Shown piece after piece: positions 7,401-13,045 of a stretch of DNA of 13,045 nt (its first letter is position 1; each line of letters begins with the position of its first letter). Below the pieces are notes generated by a model. It made no database searches and was not told the origin of the DNA. It saw nothing but the letters and a program-made list of their open reading frames with translations. Source of the stretch: Patescibacteria group bacterium UBA6164 (GTDB taxonomy: Bacteria > Patescibacteriota > Gracilibacteria > BD1-5 > UBA6164); the NCBI GenBank assembly GCA_002422305.1, contig DIUG01000034.1:1-13045 (forward strand), in the 5' to 3' direction. The translations under genes and the position numbers were made by a program.

Positions 7401-9383
7401 GTTTTTACTTATCCTTTATTAAATGATAAAGATGAAATAGTTTTAGAAGAATATTGAGATAATGCTTTTATTTATTTATGAGAAAGTAAATGAAATAATA
7501 TTAATTATGTTATAGATTATGATATAGATTATGATTCTGATTTAAATGGTTGAAATGATGATGATGAAGATAATTTAGGTTCTGATTCATATATTAAAGG
7601 TTCTGTTATTACTGTAAAGTTGAATGATAATAAATATCAAAAAGTAAGAGTATTTATTAAAGATGCTAATAATAATGTTATTGATTCAAAAGATATAACT
7701 ATAGTGAAAAATTATGTAGAAGAAAAATTAATAGATATAAATAATATTATTTTTGATTGAGTTTCTGATGATATTAAATTAAAAATTGAAAAATTAAAGA
7801 GTTTAATAAATCAATTACCTAAGGAGCATAAATATAAATGATTAATGTATGTTCAAAAACTACAAGAATGATGGTTTGATAATAGAGAAAAAACAAATGT
7901 AATATTAGATTTTGAATGATTTATATTTGATCTTTGAATAAGTAATTCAGATGAAATTATTAATTTATTAGAATCACTGTTAGTTGAGGATCAAGCTGAT
8001 AAAAGTGAAAAAGCAATTACATTTAATGCATTGAAAAATTTAGTACCATTATCAATAGTATGTAAAGGTACAGCTACATGAACTACTGTAAATTGTTATT
8101 CAGATTTGATAGAAAAATTAGAAGAAATAAGAGATAGTGAAAATATAGAAGAAAATATAACTTTGTGAAAGTATATATTAGATGCTATTGCTTTAGATAC
8201 AGTAATGACAATTAAAGAAAAAAATGATTTTAAAGCAATATTAAAAACTCTTATATATTGATGAGTTAAATATATACCACCAGAAGAAAAAATTATAGAT
8301 GATCCAGTTAAAACTTCTAAAGGTGATTTTATGTGATTACTTATAAATATTTTAAAAGTATTGTTTTATATTATTATATGATTTTCTTTTATTATTGTTG
8401 TTTACTATATATATTATTTAGTAGTAAATAAAGATAAAAATATTTGATTTCAAGATTTTATAATAGATAAAACTTCATGAGTTAAAAGACCAAAAGTTTA
8501 TAATAAAAAAATAGAACCAGTTTTAGATATTTTTGATGAAGATATAGAAGAGAAAGAAGAACCAAAACAAGAAATACCTAAAAAAGAAGAAGTACAAGAA
8601 AAAGAAGAAATACCAGATTGGTTAAAATGAAGCTTTTCTGAAGAAGAACCAAAACAAGAAATAGTTAAGCAAGAGCAACCACAAAAAAAAGAACAACCAA
8701 AACAAGAAATACCTAAAAAAGAAGAAGTACAAGAAAAAGAAGAAATACCGGATTGGTTAAAATGAAGCTTTTCTGAAGAAGAACCAAAACAAGAAATAGT
8801 TAAGCAAGAAGAACCAAAACAAGAAATACCTAAAAAAGAAGAAAAAACCACAATAGATAAAACTGAAAAAAATGATATAGATACTAAAAAAGAATTATTT
8901 AGTAATGAAGATTTAGAAGATTTGACAAAAGTAGAAGTAGGAGAAATACCTGACTGGATTAAAGAGAGTTTTTCTGAAGAAAAAAATGATCAAAAATCTG
9001 ATAATAATATTCCAGATTGGTTGAAAACAACTTTTGTAGATAATGTTTCCAAAGATGATATACAAAAAGAAGAATATGACGAATTAGAAATAAAAACAGA
9101 TAAAGAAATAAAAACAAAAAATATAGATTTATTAGAGGAAAAACCAGATATAAAAGTAGAAGATAAAAAAGTTACTGAAATAAAAACACAAAAAAAACAA
9201 GTATCTAAAGCTAAAGATAATATAGATAAAAAGACCACAAAAAAAGAAGATATTATTAATAATATTATTGAAGAAAAAGATATAAAAGAAGTAGATGAGC
9301 TTTGGGATGATTGAATGACAATTCCAGATTGGTTAAAAACAGATTCTGATGAACAAGATGAACAAGTAAATAATACTAAGTAA
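4401..9383 (+). CDS. Giant PKD/Ig-repeat surface protein with transmembrane anchor and IPDWLK-motif cytosolic tail
   Basis: This is one continuous frame of 1660 aa when TGA is Gly. A signal peptide has a KK start, a hydrophobic run at 9-20 and a likely cut after VYA (28). About nine PKD/Ig-like domains follow, marked by core Trp at 174, 288, 373, 468, 554, 663, 752, 860 and 940, spaced 80-114 residues. Typical PKD motifs are WDFGNG (288, 554), WDFDGDG (860) and WNLGDG (940). An Asp-rich stretch (1039-1058) looks like a calcium-binding loop, and a helical region spans about 1110-1300. A single membrane segment (about 1312-1338) is followed by Lys/Arg, so the last 315 residues should be cytosolic. 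This Glu/Lys-rich tail carries five IPDW(L/I)K motifs (Pro at 1405, 1450, 1517, 1538, 1642), two within a recent 45-residue duplication. It is probably a cell-surface adhesin or scaffold; its partner and function are unknown. Confidence 0.85.
8561..8843 (+). repeat. 135-bp-period direct repeat in the tail of the PKD-protein gene
   Basis: Positions 8561-8674 recur at 8696-8809 with a single visible difference (CCA against CCG), and the first 30 or so bases recur a third time from about 8813. The period is 135 bp, or 45 codons, so the frame is kept. Each unit encodes a Glu/Lys/Gln-rich linker plus one IPDWLKGSFSEEE motif. The near identity points to a recent duplication by slippage or recombination, and the copy number could vary between strains. 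Confidence 0.85.
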
Positions 9384-9390
9384 ATACTTA

Positions 9391-9429
9391 AAAAATAATT
9401 ATAGAATTTTTTCTATAATTATTTTTTTT
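9391..9429 (+). terminator. Intrinsic terminator of the PKD-protein gene
   Basis: A 16-bp perfect A/T-rich stem (9391-9406 with 9411-9426) has a TTTT loop, and its T run extends to 9429. It begins 7 bases after the stop codon. The mirrored A run upstream could let it work in both directions, but no gene approaches from the other side. Confidence 0.8.
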
Positions 9430-9598
9430 ATAAAAATAAGTTTTAATTTTGATTTTAATAAAATTTATCACATTTTAAATTGGATAATACAAGAAAAGAA
9501 TTGTTTTTTTTGTCAAAAGAATTGTTTTTTATTGCTTTATCTCAAAAATAGTTAAAATAATAATACTTACTATAAAAAGTAGGAATATTAAAAACAAG

Positions 9599-9633
9599 TT
9601 TTAAAAGTAGTATTTCAAAAAATACTTTTAAAA
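9599..9633. repeat. 11-bp perfect inverted repeat
   Basis: TTTTAAAAGTA (9599-9609) and TACTTTTAAAA (9623-9633) are exact reverse complements around a 13-base interior that can pair a few bases further. The A/T-rich stem is weak as RNA. It could be a binding site for a dimeric protein or simply chance in such A/T-rich DNA. Confidence 0.45.
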
Positions 9634-9691
9634 AACTAAAATTAAGTCTTTGAAAAAATCTAAATAAAAATCAATAATATACTAAAATTAC

Positions 9692-9773
9692 TTTAAAATC
9701 TTAGACAAAAGGCTAAAGCCTTCTGTTAACAAGCCGTCAACAAGGTGGCTTTAGCCCCTTGAAGATTACTAAG
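9692..9773. repeat. Palindromic element, tandem copy 1
   Basis: The first of two head-to-tail copies with an 82-bp period. AATCTT and CTTAG at the left end mirror AAGATT and CTAAG at the right end. Inside are GGCTAAAGCC (9711-9720) against GGCTTTAGCC, and GTTAAC against GTCAAC, so the whole unit can fold into one long hairpin. GGCTAAAGCC is also nearly palindromic by itself. It is richer in G+C than the flanks, with no open frame and no transposase nearby. It resembles a MITE- or REP-type element. Confidence 0.8.
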
Positions 9774-9854
9774 TTTAAAATCTTAGACAAAAGGCTAAAG
9801 CCTTCTGTTAACAAGTTGTCAACAAGGTGGCTTTAGCCCTTGAAGATTACTAAG
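9774..9854. repeat. Palindromic element, tandem copy 2
   Basis: The second copy differs from the first by two adjacent substitutions in the loop (TT for CC in AAGCCGTC) and one missing C in the right arm, so it is 81 bp. The near identity indicates a recent tandem duplication. Both loop changes leave the stem intact. Confidence 0.8.
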
Positions 9855-9930
9855 TTTTTTAAATCTTTTCAGTATAATAATTATTGAATCTTTTTATAAT
9901 CAAAAATAATTTGAAATTTAAATAATTATG

Positions 9931-9950
9931 TAAAAAATACATATTTTTTA
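9931..9950. repeat. 9-bp palindrome upstream of rny
   Basis: TAAAAAATA (9931-9939) and TATTTTTTA (9942-9950) are exact reverse complements across two bases. It is about 70 bases before the rny start. With T6 in the right arm it could act as a weak terminator or as an operator; chance in A/T-rich DNA is not excluded. Confidence 0.35.
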
Positions 9951-10017
9951 AAGAAACTAATTTTATTAAACAAAGTCTTAATAAAGACTAAAATTATATA
10001 AATAATCTTATTAATAA

Positions 10018-11526
10018 ATGAACTATACAATTATGATAATAATAGGAGTCATTTTATGAATGTCTCTGTCTGTGATAATATTTTTTATACTAGAAAATAA
10101 AAAAAAAGCAAAAGCTTTGATTAAAGCTGATAATATAATAAAGGATGCAGAAAAAAGAAAAGAAGAAATATTAGAAAAAACAAAAAAAGAAAGAATTGAA
10201 ATAATAAGTAAGGCTGAAAAAATAGAAGAAAAAATATTAGAAAGAGAAGAAAAAATATTAGAAAGAGAAGAAAAAATAGAAAATAAATTAGAGATGATAC
10301 AAGAAAAACAAGATAAAATAATTCAAAAAGAAGATGAATTAAGAGAAAAAAAAGATGAGTTGGAATTTAAAAAACAAGAATTAGATTGAAAACTTGCAGA
10401 AATGTCTAAATTAACAGAAAAAGAAGCAAGAGAGATTTTTTTAAATGAAATGAAACAAAAATTTGAAAAAGATTGAATAAGTGTATTAACTAAATATAAA
10501 AAGAAAATAGAAGATGAAAAAAAAGAAATAGCAAAAGATATAATACTTAAATCAATACAACAATATGCTTGAGATGTAACTAGTGAAGTTACAACAACTA
10601 TTATACCTATTCCATCAGATGATATAAAGTGAAAATTAATAGGTAAAGAAGGTAGAAATATTACTACATTTGAAAGATCTGCTTGAGTTTCTTTGATTAT
10701 AGATGATACTCCAGATACAGTATTTATATCAGCATTTGATTTATATAGAAGATATATTGCTAAAAAATCACTAGAAAAACTTATAGAAGATGGTAGAATA
10801 CAACCTGCTAGAATAGAAGAAGTTATAGCAAAAACTGAAGAAGAAGCAGATATGTTATTAAGGGAGTTAGGTAGTAAGGTTGTTGATGAGTTATGAATAA
10901 TAAATCTTCCTGATGAAATTATACCTATAATTGGTAAACTAAGATTTAGAACTAGTTATGGTCAAAATATATTAAAACATTCTAAAGAAGTAGCAATTAT
11001 TGCTGAAAATATAGCAAAAGAATTATGAGCTGATATAAATTTAGTTAAAATTGGTTGATTACTTCATGATATAGGTAAAGCTTTAGATCAAGAATATGAA
11101 TGAACTCATCCAGAAATAGGTTGAATTTTAGGTAGAAAATACAAACTAAATGATAAAATCATAGATATGATAGAAAATCATCATTGAGAACAATTTAATA
11201 TTTCTATAGAAGCTGCTATCGTACAAGTAGCTGATGCTATTTCTTCTGTAAGACCATGAGCTAGAAGAGAAGTAATAGAAGATTATTTAAAAAGAGTACA
11301 AGAAATGGAGGCTTTAGTTCAAAGTTTTTCATGAGTAACTAAAGCTTATGCTTTATCTGCTGGTAGAGAAATAAGAGTATTTGTTGATGCTAAAACAGTT
11401 TCTGATATTCATGCAATAGAAATGGCAAAAGAAATAGCTGATAATATACAAGAAAAATTATCATATCCAGGTGAAGTAAAAGTAAATCTTATAAGAGAAA
11501 TGAGAGTAATAGAGATAGCTAAATAA
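10018..11526 (+). CDS. rny: Ribonuclease Y
   Basis: RNase Y is a membrane-anchored endoribonuclease that starts mRNA decay in many bacteria lacking RNase E. The product is 502 aa, close to the usual 510-520. It has an N-terminal membrane segment (about 4-25), a long Lys/Glu-rich coiled coil (about 28-190, including a doubled EEKILERE unit), and a KH domain with GKLIGKEGRN (205-214). The HD domain has His321, His350-Asp351 (LLHDIGK), His388-His389 and Asp406 (VADAIS), the expected metal and catalytic positions. Many conserved glycines are TGA, including the first Gly of the KH loop. The chosen ATG keeps the whole membrane anchor; the later ATG at 10060 would cut it in half. The gene lies 20 bases before efp and is probably co-transcribed with it. 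Confidence 0.95.
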
Positions 11527-11546
11527 TTTATAATTAATAATATAAT

Positions 11547-12104
11547 ATGTACAATGCAAATGAATTAAAAGTATGAAAAAAATTTATAATGGATGAACAA
11601 CCATATGAAGTAATGACTTATGCACAAAAAGTAATGTGAAGAGGTTGATCAATAATAAATATAAAAGCTAAAAATCTTTTAACTTGAGCTAATGTTCCAA
11701 AAACTTTTTCTGATAAAGATATATTTCCACCAGCAGATATTTCAATGAATAGTTATGATTATTTATATAATGATGGTGAAAATTATTATTTTATGAATCA
11801 AAATACTTACGAACAAGTAAGTTTAATAAAATCTTCTTTAGATTGATCAGAATTATTTTTACAAGATTGAGATAAAGTTTCTCTTCAAGAATTTAATTGA
11901 GAACCTATAAATCTAAATTTAGAACCAACTTGTGTTTTAGAGGTAATAGAAACACCACCATGAGAAAAATGAGATACTGCTACATGTTGAAAAAAACCAG
12001 CTACAATGAGCACATGATTAGTGATACAGGTTCCATTATTTATAAATATTTGAGATAAATTAATTATTGATACAAGAACTAAAGAATATAGAAGTAGAGC
12101 ATAA
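11547..12104 (+). CDS. efp: Elongation factor P with arginine at the modification site
   Basis: EF-P binds the ribosome between the P and E sites and relieves stalling at polyproline. The product is 185 aa, standard length, in three beta-barrel domains: a KOW-like N-terminal domain with KVGKKFIMDEQPYEV (8-22), an OB domain with 'PTCVLEVIETPPGEKGDTA', and a C-terminal OB domain with 'VPLFINIGDKLIIDTRT'. The tip loop reads KVMGRGGS, placing Arg32 where E. coli has the beta-lysylated Lys34 (PGKG). Arg at this site is rhamnosylated by EarP in some Proteobacteria, but the MGRGG context differs from theirs and no modifying enzyme is in the window. Twelve in-frame TGA are Gly. It follows rny by 20 bases, most likely as one operon, and ends at a strong hairpin. 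Confidence 0.95.
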
Positions 12105-12149
12105 ATGAAAAAGATTGATATAATTACATATTATATCAATCTTTTTCAT
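12105..12149. terminator. Bidirectional terminator shared by efp and ttcA
   Basis: A 19-bp perfect stem (12105-12123 with 12131-12149) surrounds a 7-base loop (TTACATA). It starts directly after the efp stop codon, and on that strand CTTTTTC closes the stem. On the - strand the equivalent TTTTTC run follows too. The ttcA stop codon lies in the loop, so the last eight sense codons of ttcA form one arm. One compact sequence thus serves as coding end and as terminator for both converging genes. Confidence 0.75.
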
Positions 12150-12876
12150 ATTTTTCTTTAAAGTCTTTAATAAGAGCCCAAAAAATATTTTCTACAAATT
12201 TAGGAATTATTTTTTCATTTTCCCATATTATTTGATGTTTTATTTTATTTCTCATTCAATTTGATCAAATTGGACAATTACAAGAAGAAAAAGGTATATT
12301 GTTCAATTGTGCAAATCTTAAGATTTCTTTTTCTCTTATATATGCAAGAGGTCTTATGAAAGTTATATCACCTAAATTCATTTTATTTTTTGGTGGCATA
12401 ATTTTAAGTTTTCTTCATTCTATCATATTCATAAAACTAGTTACTACTATATCATCCATATGATGACCATAAATTATCTTTGTAGCACCATATTTTTCAC
12501 ATAACTTAAACATTGCTATTCTTCTAGCATATGCACACCATTGACAATTTTGTCATAATCATTCATTTAATTTTGATTCTTTAGGTAAGCTTAAAACTAC
12601 TTTTTCTAAAGGAATTCAAAGCTCATCTTGAAAATATTTTTGTTTTTCTAAAAAATTTATATCACAATCTATTAAAAAATCTTTAAAGATATAAATAGCT
12701 TTTATATCAAATTTATCTTTAGCTATTTTACGATATTTACTTAATAAATATCAAAGTACCATTGAATCTTTTCATCAAGATACTCATAATATAACTATTT
12801 CTCATTCTTTTATCATTTCAAAATCAGTAATTGCATGTCTAAGTTTTTTTAATAACTTTTTTTCTAAAGCACTCAT
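12124..12876 (-). CDS. ttcA: TtcA-like tRNA thiolation enzyme (PP-loop ATPase)
   Basis: The TtcA family adenylates and thiolates a tRNA base, with an iron-sulphur cluster helping sulphur transfer; TtcA itself makes 2-thiocytidine at position 32. The product is 250 aa. The PP-loop is GVSGGKDSM (31-39), and its two adjacent glycines are both TGA. A CQWC pair (Cys111, Cys114) is followed by ARR, then the conserved GHHMDD (137-142), a 'IRPLAYIREKEI' block and a late CNCPIGSN (Cys199/Cys201). This gives the three cluster-binding cysteines expected of TtcA. The late motif differs from the enterobacterial C-x-x-CGSQ form, so the exact base modified is uncertain, and a TtuA/TilS-like specificity cannot be excluded. 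The gene faces efp. The A/T-rich leader has no Shine-Dalgarno sequence. Confidence 0.85.
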
Positions 12877-12929
12877 TTTTTTATATTATTATATTTTTAA
12901 AATTAATAAAATTTTACATATATTTTTTT

Positions 12930-12959
12930 TATATACAAATTAAAATAATTAAAAAACAA
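12930..12959 (-). promoter_or_regulatory. Possible ttcA promoter
   Basis: On the - strand, TTGTTT (12959-12954) and TATATA (12935-12930) are 18 bases apart, 54 bases before the ttcA start. The surroundings are almost pure A/T, so matches of this quality are easy to find by chance. Confidence 0.35.
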
Positions 12960-12966
12960 TTTTTTT

Positions 12967-13000
12967 TTGCAATTATTCAAAAAATATTATATTATAAATA
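12967..13000 (+). promoter_or_regulatory. Possible promoter of the gene at the right edge
   Basis: TTGCAA (12967-12972) follows a run of T, and TTATAAATA (12992-13000) lies 25 bases further, 27 bases before an ATG. This is the same pair of words as before ftsX and the PKD-protein gene. Direct proof of promoter activity is lacking. Confidence 0.25.
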
Positions 13001-13027
13001 TATATTTTATTTAATAATCTGTAATTT

Positions 13028-13045
13028 ATGAAAAATACTCATAAA
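13028..13045 (+). CDS. Possible start of the next gene (truncated by the window)
   Basis: An ATG followed by five codons (MKNTHK) runs off the end. The only support is the promoter-like words upstream, the divergent position relative to ttcA and a Lys-rich start typical of a first codon region. No family can be named. Confidence 0.3.

Larger units (their letters stand above)
9384..10017. other. Gene-free stretch between the PKD-protein gene and rny
   Basis: No convincing coding frame is seen with TGA read as Gly. The stretch contains the terminator of the upstream gene and two near-direct copies of AAAAGAATTGTTTTTT (about 9494-9530). It also holds an inverted repeat at 9599-9633, two tandem palindromic elements at 9692-9854, a palindrome at 9931-9950 and a short AGTCTT/AAGACT hairpin at 9974-9989. 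A TTATATAAAT box around 9994-10003 is a possible -10 element for rny. The rest is simple A/T-rich sequence. Confidence 0.6.

Noticed and set aside
8498..8851. Ser/Cys-rich open frame on the - strand inside the PKD-protein tail
   Set aside because: It is the antisense shadow of the Glu/Lys-rich repeat and has the same 45-codon periodicity; the + strand frame is continuous and has a signal peptide and motifs.
8990..9238. Another Ser/Phe-rich - strand open frame in the tail region
   Set aside because: It is the complement of GAA/AAA-rich codons with no family resemblance.
9692..9854. CRISPR array
   Set aside because: There are only two directly abutting copies with no spacers and no cas genes, and each copy is a full-length palindrome.
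10222..10275. Tandem EEKILERE repeat in rny as a separate repeat element
   Set aside because: A 24-base duplication within a coiled coil is ordinary for this region of RNase Y and keeps the heptad-like character.
10693..10896. Apparent small separate gene in the rny region
   Set aside because: It is only the interval between two TGA glycine codons of RNase Y, within the KH domain.
1295..12876. Widespread pseudogenes caused by premature TGA stops
   Set aside because: The TGA codons fall at conserved glycines in every gene and all frames end properly at TAA, so code reassignment explains them better than decay.

Overview
The window comes from a bacterium that reads UGA as glycine (translation table 25), the code known from the candidate phyla Gracilibacteria (BD1-5) and Absconditabacteria (SR1) within the Candidate Phyla Radiation. 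Every gene here is broken by in-frame TGA under the standard code but becomes one full-length, recognisable protein when TGA is read as Gly. TGA falls at family-invariant glycines: the PP-loop SGGKDS of TtcA is spelled with two consecutive TGA codons, and all 13 glycines of FtsX are TGA. Tryptophan remains TGG, as in the PKD WDFGNG motifs. The DNA is very A+T rich and none of the gene starts has a clear Shine-Dalgarno sequence. I cannot tell Gracilibacteria from Absconditabacteria from this window.

Layout. Positions 2-661 hold the C-terminal half of an AAA-ATPase-like/PD-(D/E)XK protein whose start lies outside the window. A 630-base gene-free stretch follows, with nested inverted repeats around AGTCCGGACT and a strong intrinsic terminator, so it is a candidate small RNA. 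Next are ftsX (+, 1295-2179), a convergent NfsB-like nitroreductase (-, 2264-2902), and a divergent class I ribonucleotide reductase beta gene, nrdB (+, 3128-4159), which has a terminator-like hairpin in its leader. A 96-bp palindromic repeat separates nrdB from a giant surface protein (+, 4401-9383, 1660 aa). This protein has a signal peptide, about nine PKD/Ig-like domains, one membrane segment near the C-terminus and a charged cytosolic tail with five IPDW(L/I)K motifs.

A second gene-free stretch (9384-10017) carries the terminator of the giant gene and two tandem 82-bp copies of a palindromic element. Then comes an rny-efp operon (RNase Y at 10018-11526, elongation factor P at 11547-12104). 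It converges on ttcA (-, 12124-12876) over a shared 19-bp hairpin that lies partly inside the ttcA coding end. The last 18 bases may begin another + strand gene.

How the genes fit together: most are housekeeping functions (division/peptidoglycan signalling, dNTP supply, mRNA decay, translation of difficult peptides, tRNA thiolation) in short transcription units, mostly single genes with their own terminators. The accessory features are the PKD protein with its repeated tail motif, the palindromic repeats, the possible nrdB attenuator and the structured region upstream of ftsX.
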